Source of the DNA: Chara braunii
Lineage: Eukaryota; Streptophyta; Charophyceae; Charales; Characeae
Assembly: GCA_003427395.1 (NCBI GenBank)
Contig: BFEA01000012.1
Location: 4,870,797 to 4,934,796, forward strand
DNA length: 64,000 bases
Direction: 5' to 3'
In this document: piece by piece, positions 36,689 to 47,114 of the stretch
How the letters are laid out: each line of letters starts with the position of its first letter
Numbering within the stretch: position 1 is the first letter of the stretch
The notes under the pieces: model-generated
The model's database searches: none
Told to the model about the DNA's origin: nothing
Seen by the model: the letters and a program-made list of their open reading frames with translations, nothing else
Program-made: the position numbers and the translations under genes

Positions 36689-37324
36689 GGGACGCTGGAC
36701 CCAGTTTCCAGCAGGTGCTGCTTCCAAAAAGAGATTGTCTGAAAAAAAGGGTAGGCAGAGATGTTATTCTCCGGTCATGGGACGCTGGACCCGGTTTTTC
36801 CTTGAGCTTCTTGGCCCCTTTTCTTAACCTCTTTTTTGGCATGCTTAGTCAACCCCCTGGGGCTGTTAGGCCATCAATGCTGGCAGGCCCCACAATCCTC
36901 ATTGTCACTCAGACATTCTATTTTCGACATTCTATTTCCTGTGAAATTCCTGTATATGGGACGTTGGACGCCATGAGGACAGCAGGAGGAGGGCAGGACC
37001 TAGGGGAAGGAGGGAGATTCCACTGGTGCCCCCTGGTGGGTCTCCCCCCCCAGTACCCGACGGTGCTGCAGGCTAGGTATGACAAAACAAGGTTAGATAT
37101 GGGACGCTGGACCCGGTTTCCAGCCCAATGGCGTCACCCTCAATGATGTACTGTTTTGATCAGATGCATTTATGGGACGCTGGGCCCGGTTCCCAGCAGG
37201 TGATGCTCCCCACCAATAGACGGAGCGGCCCGCCAGGCAAAGCCTCAATCCCGGTGGTTCTCTTACCCCCCCCAGGAAAGAGGCCTTGTAAAAGGGCCTT
37301 TAAAAAAAAAAAAAAAAAAAAAAA
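36689..37324 (+). other. LINE A 3' UTR with GGGACGCTGGACCCGG repeats and poly(A)
   Basis: Five imperfect copies of GGGACGCTGGACCCGGTTTCC-like sequence start at 36689, 36779, 36958, 37101 and 37174, some extended by AGCAGGTGMTGCT. They lie between the ORF2 stop and a run of about 23 A (37302-37324). The poly(A) marks the 3' end of the LINE. Confidence 0.8.
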
Positions 37325-37900
37325 GAGTCTGCAAATTTTGTTCAGTTTTCTTGCTGGGATCATCAAACGACAAGTCTGTGAGACTCCAGACCCAGACATG
37401 GGTGCAAATGTTGTTCACTTTTCTTATTGGAATCACCTCACGGCCAGGTTACGCAATGACTCAAGACTTAAGGCTCGACGGAGATTGAGATGTGACGGTA
37501 GATGTGGAAATGGATCTCAGACCCATAAGTCTGCAATGGAGCTGGATGGCTCAAGTGTCGATGTCCTGAACTCAGTTGCACCCAGGAAGTCATGGTGCGA
37601 ACAAGTTGCAGGAAGTCCCATGTGGACAGCAGGGAGTTTTTCAGATCAGCACATTAGGATGTAACAATATTTCCTGTTGCAACATTGACAAGTAGCATGT
37701 TATCAGAGGATATGTCATGCCGGTTCCATGTGAGCACATGTGTATTGCAGCGGTTTTCTTTGTCGCAGTATTTGTACACACGGCTATGCTATAGCGCTCT
37801 GCGAAGCGACATGCGCTCAGCGCGATTTTGTGTTCTTTTGCCATGGGCGTTGTTGGGAATAAGAGCAGAGAGCATTTTGTAGTTTGACAATCTGCTGACG
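37325..37900. other. Unassigned sequence
   Basis: Two diverged adjacent copies of about 60 bp (GCAAATKTTGTTCASTTTTCTT..., at 37329 and 37406) follow the LINE tail. A frame open to 37664 shows no recognisable motif. Nothing else is seen. Confidence 0.5.
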
Positions 37901-37905
37901 GCGCA

Positions 37906-37906
<1 letters not shown>

Positions 37907-38001
<95 letters not shown>
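37907..38001. repeat. (CA)n(GA)n microsatellite
   Basis: About 50 bases of CA followed by about 45 bases of GA. Confidence 0.98.
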
Positions 38002-38004
<3 letters not shown>

Positions 38005-38579
38005 ACGAAAAGCAAGGCAGGTTCATACTCTTCGATCTGAAGTCTGTTTATAGCTTTTATTCCCTACTCGTGTCATGGCAGATTCATACTTTTTTGTGTG
38101 AACTACAACCAGCCCTCTGTGGGAGCAGCTCAGGGCAATGATCATGGTACAAGTTAAGCGCAGGAAATAGCTCCAATGGGGCCCTCTTCTCACATGGGGG
38201 ACAGCTGCATTTTCACTACGCTGTATTCTTCTCTCAATATTTTTATCTCTCACTATCTACCCTGGGCTATGTATTTGGGTTAGGGTCAAACATTGCTGAA
38301 GGGGAGGCCAACTATAGTACCCCTAAATCTACCAGCTACGAACTACCCAACGTTGGATAGAGGACCGGCCTTAATCTACCGTCCAGGACTAAGCTACCCT
38401 AAGGTTATGGGTCTACACCTACCTAACTCTGCTCTGTACAGGGGAGCAGCACCCAAGCTCATGCCTGGCGCGGGCTAGAAAGACGGGCTTAACTTCCACA
38501 ACCAGCCAGGAGGGACGAGCCGACTTTCTCAGCCGGTGAACCCCAAATATGCCACACAGGGGGTCGTGGGGAATCGAAT

Positions 38580-38650
38580 GGATGACGTGGGGAATCGAAC
38601 CCACGACCTGTTGTGTACCACTTATGTGCTCAACCAACCGAGCTAGGGCG
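38580..38650 (-). repeat. tRNA-derived SINE-like sequence
   Basis: The minus strand has a perfect D-arm (TAGCTC GGTTGGTT GAGC) with an A-box, and a B-box GGTTCGATTCC in a T-arm with an 8-nt loop. No proper 5-bp anticodon stem forms, so it is not a tRNA gene. The B-box part (GTGGGGAATCGAA on the + strand) is duplicated at 38564-38577. Confidence 0.6.
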
Positions 38651-38821
38651 TGGAGTTTCTGTATCAGACCACATTTATGAAGGAAGGGGGCCTATACCGT
38701 CCATAAGCCAGGTTCTCTGTACAGCAGTGTCTAAAGGCCAACACTCTCCCACAAAGTGCACGAAATCCACTCATGCAAACACTCACACCCACTTTGGCTA
38801 AGGACCCTACAAACATCGACC

Positions 38822-38890
38822 AGGGGGAGCAAGTCGACTATCTCAGCTGGTTGGTACCCCAGGTGGTCAGTGGGTTCAGTCACCACTTGA
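38822..38890 (+). repeat. tRNA-like SINE fragment
   Basis: The + strand has CTATCTCAGCTGGTTGGTAC (A-box/D-arm like) and GTGGGTTCAGTCACC (B-box like). Related pieces occur at 38510-38545 and 38985-39030, so a small SINE-like family has left several fragments in this 500 bp. Confidence 0.45.
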
Positions 38891-39045
38891 TACGAAAAAA
38901 ACGATTCCGTCACCAACACAAAAGTACAAATTTAATTGAAGAAAAAAAATAAAAAAGTACAAATTTACAAAATTTAATTATTGCATCCGCTGGTTGGTAC
39001 CCCACTTGAGTATTAGGACATGGATTCAATCAGTTCATAGTCTGT

Positions 39046-39459
39046 CATCCTGGCCCGGATTTGAAGGCCCTTCAGTTCCAGTTGTCTCCGTAGTGATAAT
39101 TCCTCTCTTGCTGTGCACGGTAGACCCGAGTACAGGTCTGAGGTTGGGTGAAGAGAGAGCCTGGTCTCTACTACCTTGAGGGCTCTCTCTAGGGACTGTT
39201 TCCATTTTCTTCCTTCCTTTGACATCTTTCTAGAGGTTGAAGAGGCTGTTTGGGAGAGGCAGAGATGGCTATTGACGAACCAATCTCATCTGCTTTGTGT
39301 TGGAAGGTATTCTTTTTGGGTATGCTGCCGTACGAAGTCGGTAGATGTCGAAGCAGCCAACGACATCTTGAATGCTTTTTCGAAAAGTGGGGCTGAGTAG
39401 AAGAGAGTTGTTCACCCTCCTACAACGTCTACACTATGACCGTACCCCTGCCTCTTCCC
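39046..39459. other. Unassigned sequence
   Basis: No feature recognised. Reading frames here are short and show no conserved motif. Confidence 0.5.
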
Positions 39460-40375
39460 CGTAGCCTCAATGATGGAGATTTTTAGAAACGGGGCAAACG
39501 CAAAGGAAGACCGGGTGGACTGGAAGACACAAGGGATAGTCATTAGGAGCTGGAATGTTAATGGTCTCAGAAATATTATCGACAAAGAAGAAAAAATGAA
39601 TGACATAATCAAAGGGCTTACCGTTCACAAAAATAAACTGGCAGATATCACATTGCTGCCAGAAACTCACCTCACCTTCTCAGCAGAACACAACATAACT
39701 CGAAAAATCTTATCAATGAAATTGGGAGGAACAAAGGATTAAATATGGTCCTCAGATAATACGTTAAGCACGAAAGGAACATCCCCCCTTATACCCAAAT
39801 CATCCCGCCTATACACGGCAGGGTTGATAATGGGCAAAAAGGCGGACATTGTAGAAGGTAGATGGTGCCTTATGGATGTAAAGTGGAAGGAGGAAGAGTT
39901 CAGAGTAATCAATGTCTACTCACCAAACGGCTCTTCAGACAGATCAACTTTTATAACAAACATCGGTCATCTGATCCCCCCTTTATCGTCCTGCATTTTG
40001 GCCGGTGATTGGAACGCAACTATAGACCCTGCCATGGATCGTATATTTAGGTCCTCGGCTGGTCAGCTTACACAGGAGGCAGTGCCCCCCCAAAAGCTGA
40101 TAATGGACTACAATTCAGGGCTGCACCGGCAACCGGCCGGTTGAACCGGACCGGATCCAGCCAGGCCGGTCGGACCCCTGGTGGTCCAACCGAAATCCGG
40201 TTGGGCCCAAAACCGGGTCAATTTATTTTTATTTTTATTTTATGACGACGGGGTTGGACTGCGTTTGTCGAGATCTCCCCAAATCGGCGAGAAATTTATG
40301 ATCTGAGAACTTTTCCATGGGGGTGTGGGGGGGTTTGTAGTGTGGTGGTCGCTATTTCCCGCCCGCTCTTTTCTG

Positions 40376-40379
<4 letters not shown>

Positions 40380-40433
<54 letters not shown>
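40380..40433. repeat. (TC)n microsatellite
   Basis: Pure TC run leading into the N gap inside the hAT element; an AAG run follows the gap. Confidence 0.98.
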
Positions 40434-40683
40434 NNNNNNNNNNNNNNNNNNNNNNNNNNNNNNNNNNNNNNNNNNNNNNNNNNNNNNNNNNNNNNNNNNN
40501 NNNNNNNNNNNNNNNNNNNNNNNNNNNNNNNNNNNNNNNNNNNNNNNNNNNNNNNNNNNNNNNNNNNNNNNNNNNNNNNNNNNNNNNNNNNNNNNNNNNN
40601 NNNNNNNNNNNNNNNNNNNNNNNNNNNNNNNNNNNNNNNNNNNNNNNNNNNNNNNNNNNNNNNNNNNNNNNNNNNNNNNNNNN
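40434..40683. other. Assembly gap (250 N)
   Basis: Unresolved bases between a TC run and an AAG run in the hAT element. Confidence 1.
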
Positions 40684-40910
40684 AAGAAGAAGAAGAAGAA
40701 GATGCTTACCGAGGGAGGGAAAGCTCGACAGGGAAGGATGATGGCGAATCCACGGAGGCCGAGGCGGACAGGGGCTGGGCGACGACGTCTCCACCTCATT
40801 CGTGTTCGAAGTCCAAAGCAAACAGGGTGCACATCTCCAAAGCGGCGGGAGTTGGGAGTGTTTGAAGGGACGGCCTATGCACATCTCCCACCCGAATGTT
40901 CAAAAACAGG

Positions 40911-40964
40911 CGGCCTATCTGGGCCGTCGATCTCACCAGATCGACGGTCCAAATAGGTCGGCAA
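40911..40964. repeat. Inverted repeat in hAT element
   Basis: Arms around GGCCTATCTGGGCCGTCGAT and the matching ATCGACGGTCCAAATAGGTC, separated by a few bases, would form a long imperfect hairpin. Confidence 0.75.
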
Positions 40965-41003
40965 TTTTTCAAGATTTAGGCGGCCATACTGAACACGGTC
41001 CGA

Positions 41004-41064
41004 TTTTTTTTGGGGCCGGGAGGCCTCCATGACCTGCATGGAGGCCTCCCGGCCCCAAAAAAAA
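41004..41064. repeat. Perfect 28-bp inverted repeat in hAT element
   Basis: Two arms of 28 bp (T8 GGGGCCGGGAGGCC... and its exact complement) surround the loop ACCTG. A third partial copy of the right arm follows at 41080-41120 in direct orientation with one mismatch. Confidence 0.92.
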
Positions 41065-42015
41065 TTGAACCCCCCCGCCTCCATAACCTGCATGGACGCC
41101 TCCCGGCCCCAAAAAAATTTGAACCCCCCCCATTCGAAATGCACAAATGGCAACCGAGGGGGAACCGACACGGTCCAACCGGCCCGGTTCCGGTAGGGGA
41201 AGGGGGCCCCGGTAGGACCAGGTATGCAGCCTTGCTACAATCTAGTTGAACCATACCAGACTTTGCATCCGGGGACAAGAGCCGTCACATTGGTTAAAAA
41301 GAATCATGTCCACCATACCGCTTTCTCTTTCATTGACTATTTCCTGATCTTAGGGACACTAATGGGGACAACTCATACCCATCGAACTCTTAATCAGCTT
41401 TGAACAATATGTCGAAAAGGGGTCCAACTTTCACAAACTCAATAACTCCCTCCTACTGAGCCGGACTTTTCAGGTAGGAGTTCAGGATTGTTGGCAGAAT
41501 TTGAGGGGCGCCTACCTACCCATACAGGATCGGTGGGAGTGGTAGGAGAGCTATTCCACATTATCACAGACGGTTGCTAGAATCTCAAGGAAATTAGCAG
41601 CCGACGGGGAACAAAGGAAGCAAGCGTTGGAGACAGCCCTGAAGATCGCAGAGACAGATCTGATTGATAACCCCTATTCTGCACTTTACACATACATTTT
41701 CGAAAAGGCAAGAGAAGAACGCACTATATGGAGATGGTGGGAACTAAAGGGACTACAAACAAGAGCTGAATTAACGAATATGAGCTAACTCAAGGGCCAG
41801 CGTGATAGAAAGCCTGAAAACCCTCTCAAATCCAACTGAAACAGTGATAGACAGCGAAGGAATGCTGAACGTAGCAAAGGAATTCTACGAATAGCTCTAT
41901 CACACGAAGACCCCTACGCCTACTCCGGCCAGCACCAGAGAGGCACGGACTAGGATGCTGCAATACCTGGAACAAACGATATCTCAAGAACAAGCAGAAG
42001 CTCGAGCCTTCTTTC

Positions 42016-42567
42016 ATGTATTGGTTGAAGACTCAAAGCTTATGATTACCTCCACTGGTTTATGGTCAAGGCCAGCATAGGGGCCCCAATCTGGGATTTT
42101 GATTTGGTTTTCCTCAAATCCTGGCACAGCCATTCTAAGCGGTGTGGGCCTTTGCATAAAACGCTGATGCGAGCGCACCGCTGGCCGTGAGGTTGCCTCA
42201 ACTTGCCTGTCATAATCTAACACTCGATTTGCAACTAGCGCAACCACCGCACTAGCAGACGACTTCACTCCTCTGTCCCACAAACTGGTCATCAGCCTTA
42301 CAATTACACTTTAACCTGGTTCTCACCTGCCATCAAACTTGCCATACCCGCTGCATGAGACAGGAGAAAACCGGCTAACCCTCCATCACATCCTTATTGC
42401 CTTCAGTATGTCCTTCTTCATCAATGCTGTGCATGGACCCCAACCAAACACATGCACAAACCTTTGTATGTATGTTTCAGCCGATGTTTGCCATTTGCGT
42501 ACTTGGCTGTTAGCTGGGCCCTGCAGTATTCCTTCCAGGACTGTTTGAAAGGCAGCCACAGCTGAGG
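42016..42567. other. Unassigned sequence
   Basis: No gene or repeat recognised between the LINE B remnant and the AAG-rich repeat. Confidence 0.5.
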
Positions 42568-42599
42568 ACGATGAAGAAAAGGAGGAGGGGAGGAAAAGA

Positions 42600-43047
42600 A
42601 GAAGAAGACGACGACGACGACGATGACGAAGAAGAAGAAGAAGAAGAAGAAGAAGAAGAAGAAGAAGAAGAAGAAGAAGAAGAAGAAGAAGAAGAAGAAG
42701 AGGAAGAGGAAGAAGACGAAGACGACGGTGAGGAAGAAGACGACGACGACGAAGATAGACAATGATGACGACGACGAAGAAGAAAGAAGAAGTCGACGGC
42801 GAAGAAAGAAGAAGGAAGAAGAGGAGGACAAAGAAGAAGACGAAGACGAAGAAGAAAAAGAAAAGAAGAAGAAGACGACGACGACGACGACGACGAAGAA
42901 GAAGAAGAAGAAGAAGAAGAAGAAGAAGAAGAAGACAATGAGGAAGAGGAGGAAGAAGAAGAAGAAGAAGACAATGAGGAAGAGGAAGAAGAAGAAGAAG
43001 AAGAAGAAGAAGAAGAAAGGAGGAGGAGGAGGAGGAGGAGGAGGAGG
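42600..43047. repeat. (GAA/GAC/GAG)n compound trinucleotide repeat
   Basis: About 450 bp of GAA with interspersed GAC, GAT and GAG triplets, ending in GGAGGAGGA. All frames over it are simple-repeat translations. Confidence 0.97.
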
Positions 43048-43286
43048 ACTCTCCAATTACCATCTGAGATGTCAAAAATGTCAAGGCTTGTAAAGAGGAA
43101 AAGTGTATGCTGTCCCAGCTGTCTAGAAATGCCATGCGAACAACATTCGGCCATGGGGCACCTAAAAATTCCCTAACTCGTAAAAATAGAAGATAAAATT
43201 TACAGCTGTGCAATGTGTTGACAAGTGGGCGTATACCAGTAAGTGGTAGTGCAGATGATTGGTCCATGCCAGCCAGTGAGAAAGTG

Positions 43287-43358
43287 GAGCGATGGGTCTA
43301 TGTACTGGAGCGATGGGTCTATGTACTGGAGCGATGGGTCTATGTACTGGAGCGATGT
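43287..43358. repeat. 21-bp minisatellite, 3.4 copies
   Basis: Unit GGAGCGATGGGTCTATGTACT repeated head to tail without mismatch. Confidence 0.95.
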
Positions 43359-43642
43359 TTTCTTAGGATGACTGCCACATTTTGTCGAGAAGTTACTCTT
43401 TTATCAACCGTTACTGATTTTGTAATGATTGTTGATCACAAAGCCAAAGATTATGTGATTGGTGAAGGATTATTTCTTTTTTTCGCCGATTCAGTGCTCC
43501 GATTGGCAACTTTATGGAAATAATAAAAGAAATAAAAGACTGCCAACTGTAGCCCGATGTCCGATCTACGTATACGTGCACAGCACGCCGATCTGTTGAC
43601 CTGGTTAGCGCCCCAAGCCTTACAAAATCCAGTCACGTAATG

Positions 43643-43895
43643 TCATAGCAGCCGCCTTAGCTCAGCTGTTTCCAAAGGCCAGTCTCTGTGACGCGCAAGG
43701 GATTTCCCCATTTCACAGCTGAGTCCCACCTGTCCGTTCTGATTGATGCAATTGAGGAGACCGTCAAACAGTTGAGGCCGACTCGATCCATCTTGCTTCC
43801 TCCCAGACGACTGCAACTGGGTATCCTTGAATGGCTTGCATGCTGCCTGGATAATCTGCAGAGGGTCTCCATGGCTCACCAACAAGATAGCGCAC
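43643..43895 (-). CDS. Histidine phosphatase (PGAM-like), terminal exon
   Basis: The last recognised exon of the phosphatase gene. It opens after an acceptor ...CTGATGCAG; its first base completes the split Gly codon of the exon at 48009-48133, and the frame then reads CAILLVSHGDPLQIIQAACK. SHGD holds the second catalytic His of the superfamily. The end HRDWPLETAELRRLL and TGA at 43643-43645 resemble the C-terminus of plant phosphoglycerate-mutase-like proteins. The middle part (QLQSSG...GKSLAR) is open but unlike the family, so a further small intron of a length divisible by three (ending ...GTCACAG at about 43680) is possible. Confidence 0.85.
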
Positions 43896-44075
43896 CTGCA
43901 TCAGACCGGGAGAGCAAAAACATCAGACATTCTCCTCACAGAAAGGCGCAATCAGACACGGTTCCACGTACTCTTTTGCTGGTCATTTTCAATTTCACTC
44001 TTCTTTCAAAGGCCACATCAGCTGAGCAATCAGCCTGCCTGAAATGGGCCTTAAAGTTTTTCGTTGTTTTGTTTT

Positions 44076-44173
44076 GCTTCCCCCTTCCCCACACACAATT
44101 GTTCAGAACAAAAGTTTTCTCTGTTCGCCATGCATGACTGATCACCTTCGTAAGGCTTCGTTATTTCGGTTTG

Positions 44174-44229
<56 letters not shown>

Positions 44230-44710
44230 CCATTTCTCGATCTATGCGTGTCATCCTTGTGCAGGGGCCATGCTAATCTTCATTCTCTGTATCGTTCCAA
44301 CTTTAACGCATGTCCCGAAGGACATTGTTATTTTGGTTTGCTTCCCCCTTCCCCACACAAAATAGTTCATAACAAAAGTTTTGTTTGGCCCAGATCAGCT
44401 GAGCAACCAGCCTACCTGAAATGGGGCTTTTTCTTTCATTTTTTTTTTTGCTTCCCCCTTCCCCACACACAATAGTTCCTAACAAAAGTTTTGTTTGTTC
44501 TGCATGCACGCCTGATCGCTTTCGTTATTTTGTTTTGCTTCCACCTTCCCCACAGGGCCCACACAAAATAGTTCATAACAAAAGTTTTGCTTGTTCAGCA
44601 TGCACGACTGATCACTTTTGTAATTTGGTTTGCTAACTTTGCTTCCCCCTTCCCCGCACAACATAGTTCATGACAAAAGTTTTGTTTGTTCGGCATGCAT
44701 GACTGATCAC
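44076..44710. repeat. ~95-bp tandem array interrupted by a U6 retrocopy
   Basis: Five diverged units share GCTTCCCCCTTCCCCACACA, then ATAGTTCATAACAAAAGTTT and TGTTCGGCATGCATGACTGA; starts near 44081, 44340, 44450, 44538 and 44640, with a sixth partial unit at 45177. A second motif, CAGATCAGCTGAGCAA followed by CAGCCTACCTGAAATGGGGC, occurs at 43990, 44390 and 44990. The unit is of unknown origin. All of it lies in an intron of the phosphatase gene. Confidence 0.75.
44221..44323 (-). pseudogene. U6 snRNA retrocopy 1
   Basis: The minus strand is full-length U6: GTCCTTCGGGACATGCGTTA at the 5' end, GGAACGATACAGAGAA, a 4-nt insertion, then AGATTAGCATGGCCCCTGCA and GAGAAATGGTCC at the 3' end. About 45 A follow (44176-44220 as T on the + strand) instead of a T-run terminator. 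Flanking repeats GTTATTTCGGTTTGCTT (44160-44176) and GTTATTTTGGTTTGCTT (44327-44343) are a 17-bp target duplication. This is LINE-mediated retroposition of U6 RNA. Confidence 0.9.
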
Positions 44711-45042
44711 TTTCATTAACTCAAATAAAGCTCAAAATTCAAATAGGTGATTGGTTGCGATTTGAGACCGGACAGGTGCACCAGAGGAAGACAGGGCCCT
44801 GTGGGTCCCCTGCTTTCATATACCGAAAGCTAAGACGGAGTCCTGTTACAATTTTGGCAAAATAATTTTGCGCTTACAGTTTTTAACATCTGAAGAAAAG
44901 ACAAACCTGCAAACATTTCGTGACTGAAGCAAACGAATAGACATTACATTAAAATTTAAAAGTGGTTTGCAGCCAGGGTTTTTGAAGGCCAGATCAGCTG
45001 AGCAATCAGCCTACCTGAAATGGGGCTTTTTTTTTTTTTTTT

Positions 45043-45140
45043 AATTTAGACCATTTCTCGATTTATGTGTGTCATCCTTGCGCAGGGGCCATGCTCATCT
45101 TCTCTGTATCGTTCCAATTTTAACGGATGTCCCGAAGGAC
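45043..45140 (-). pseudogene. U6 snRNA retrocopy 2
   Basis: The minus strand is a nearly perfect U6, with GATGAGCATGG in place of GATTAGCATGG. A poly(A) of about 16 follows. It splits the sequence ACCTGAAATGGGGCTTTTTC, which is found intact at 44410, and part of it is repeated on both sides (GAAATGGGGCTTTTT and AAAATGGGTGGGGATTTTT), consistent with a target duplication. No USE or TATA element of an active plant U6 gene was seen upstream. Confidence 0.88.
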
Positions 45141-45740
45141 AAAATGGGTGGGGATTTTTCTTTCATTGTGTTTTTTGCTTCCCCCTTCCCCACACCACAC
45201 CTGAAATGGCCAATTCACATTCGCTCTTCTCTTGTGGTTAGTAATTCAAATAAATGGCTGTTTCAAATTTTTCAGTTTGCAGGATGCTCTCATCTTGATT
45301 CGCTTCCGCCAACCTATGGATGCGCCTCCTTCCCTCGCTCCTTTTGCTTTCCTCTCCTCGAGCCCTTAAAGCACAAGTACACGGCCCCAGCCTTGCAGAA
45401 ACTTAAACTTGTTGCCACAAAGCTAACAAGCAGGACTCCGAGTCTATCGAAACAACTATCATTTCCCATACCAGAAAATTTGGGGCTCGGGGAAGGCCCG
45501 GTAGTGTGCGACGGGTGAGGAAGCTATCGGGCCCGAGGAGAAGGGGCAAAGGGACTTCACGACATCCTGCGGGTTCATGCTGTGCATGTGAAAACGCACA
45601 TGCACGGGTAAGAGGGAGAAATAACGTGCCCTTGCTATTGTCAGAGCCCGCCTCTCATGGCAGGCCCAGAGGAAAAGACACCATCAGAGGAGATCATACG
45701 AGCAGGGGAGAGCAGAGGAAAAGACGACCCCACTCACATT

Positions 45741-45856
45741 ACAAAGCTATGGACGTTATTGCAGTCAGATTCATCGAGGTCTGGCCCAATTTGCTCTGAC
45801 GGCAATTGCGGCCTCACTTGGACGAATCTGGCTGCAATCGCATCCAGAGCTTTGGA
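45741..45856. mobile_element. Fold-back MITE-like element, copy 1
   Basis: Arms CAAAGCTATGGACGTTATTG... (45742-45780) and the inverse at 45816-45855 pair over about 40 bp with a few mismatches. Same family as 46003-46118. Confidence 0.7.
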
Positions 45857-46002
45857 ATTGAAGGTTCTGTTGTGAGCGCACCCTCGGTTACCTGATGGGA
45901 AGAGAAGCAAAAAATAGATTCATTTCTTTTTTTTTCTTTATTTCGTGAGATTCGTGATTTCACGAACCCTTTCTCCTTTCTAGTTGAGGCCCTTCTCATA
46001 CT

Positions 46003-46118
46003 ATAAAGCTCTGGACGTGATTGCAGTCAGATTCGTCCAGGTCGGCCCACATTTGCAGTCAGATGCAAGTTGGGTCAGACCTCCACGAATCTGACTGCAA
46101 TCGCGTCCAGAGCTTTGG
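46003..46118. mobile_element. Fold-back MITE-like element, copy 2
   Basis: Arms AAAGCTCTGGACGTGATTGC... (46005-46048) and its inverse (46072-46116) pair over about 45 bp. The two copies lie 150 bp apart and share the core GATTGCAGTCAGATTCGTCC. Confidence 0.75.
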
Positions 46119-46570
46119 TGTGCATGGCCCCCGCGTGTATTTTCCCGCCCTCCTCTCACAGCAGAAGCCGTGAGAGGCGGACTCCTCAACCCTTGTTTCT
46201 TTTTCGTTTTCCCGCTTTGTTATTTGTCATCTCGTTTCTTTCTTTTTCTTTGGTGGTGGTGGTGGTGGGGAGGTGGAATTTGTCATCTTGTTTTGGTGAC
46301 TTGTGCTGCTAGGCTTCTCCTTTTCTGTTCTTTTATTTTTTGTTCTACCTGTATCAGGCATTCCAGGTGGGCCAGACACAGGGGCTTGACGACTGCTAGC
46401 CTCAGCAGGTGAGTGAAAACGACCGCCTCCTAGTGTTCCATCTGCTAGCCCAAGGTCTAGCACTCAATCGAAGACAGGTCGGTACAGGTACCGCATTCAA
46501 TTTTCCAAGTGCTGGTACTTGTGCCCTTCAGGCTTTTGGCAAAATTCAAATTCCGGCTCGTACATTTCGC

Positions 46571-47049
46571 CTCGGGTGTACTGGTGGTTTAACCCTACGT
46601 TCCCGGCTGTCCATCCACCTCCCTCCTCTGCCCCCCTGACAGATACACCCACTTTCAATTCCTCCTTCCAGTCATAGATACCCAGCCTTCCAGTCATTAG
46701 ATACTCCCCATATAGATAACGCCTGACAGATAACCCCTCATTGCGCTCATCTTGATCCGCTTTAGCCTCGGGCGTACTGGTGGTTTAACCCTACCTTCCC
46801 ACCCATCGCCCTCCTCTCCCCCCCCACCCACACACAGATACCCCACTTTCCATTCATAGATACCCCTCCTTCCAATCATAGATACCCAGCCTTCCAGTCA
46901 TTAGATGCTCACCATATAGATAACACCTCATTGTGCTCATCTTGATTCGCTTCCACCAACTCATGGATGCTCCTTCCCTCGCTCCCTTCATTTTCCTCTC
47001 CTCGAGCCCTTAACCCTACCTTCCCAGTCGTCCACCCATCTCCCTCCTC

Positions 47050-47114
<65 letters not shown>

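Larger units (their letters stand above)
40116..41234. mobile_element. Non-autonomous hAT-type DNA transposon
   Basis: Ends CAGGGCTGCACCGG and (inverted) CAAGGCTGCATACC, nine of the first ten bases matching. An 8-bp target duplication flanks it: CTACAATT at 40108-40115 and CTACAATC at 41235-41242. No transposase frame is present, though 250 bases are unresolved. Subterminal hairpins are listed separately. The terminal sequence type and 8-bp duplication fit the hAT superfamily. Confidence 0.85.
39460..42015 (+). pseudogene. LINE B remnant (ORF2 endonuclease), split by a hAT element
   Basis: Endonuclease motifs in one frame: VIRSWNVNGLRNIIDKEEK, ITLLPETHL, VINVYSPNGSSDRSTF and ILAGDWNATIDPAMDR, with a stop at 39740. 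The frame is broken at 40115 by the hAT insertion and resumes at 41243 with LVEPYQTLHPGTRAVTL and SFIDYFLI, followed by increasingly degraded sequence to about 42015. There is no RT core, so the copy is truncated as well as mutated. The sequence is distinct from LINE A. Confidence 0.82.

Noticed and set aside
37128-37664. 178-codon + strand frame across the LINE A poly(A)
   Set aside because: It reads through the poly(A) tail as poly-Lys and matches nothing; it spans the LINE end and flanking DNA.
42421-43093. Long poly-Glu/Lys, poly-Phe and poly-Ser frames on both strands
   Set aside because: All six frames of a GAA/GAC repeat stay open; there is no coding evidence.
43215-43523. 102-codon frame containing RWVYVLE repeats
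   Set aside because: The repeat is the translation of a 21-bp minisatellite; no other support for a gene.
44221-45140. Active U6 snRNA genes
   Set aside because: The A-tails, target duplications, and lack of a T-run terminator or upstream USE/TATA elements indicate retrocopies.
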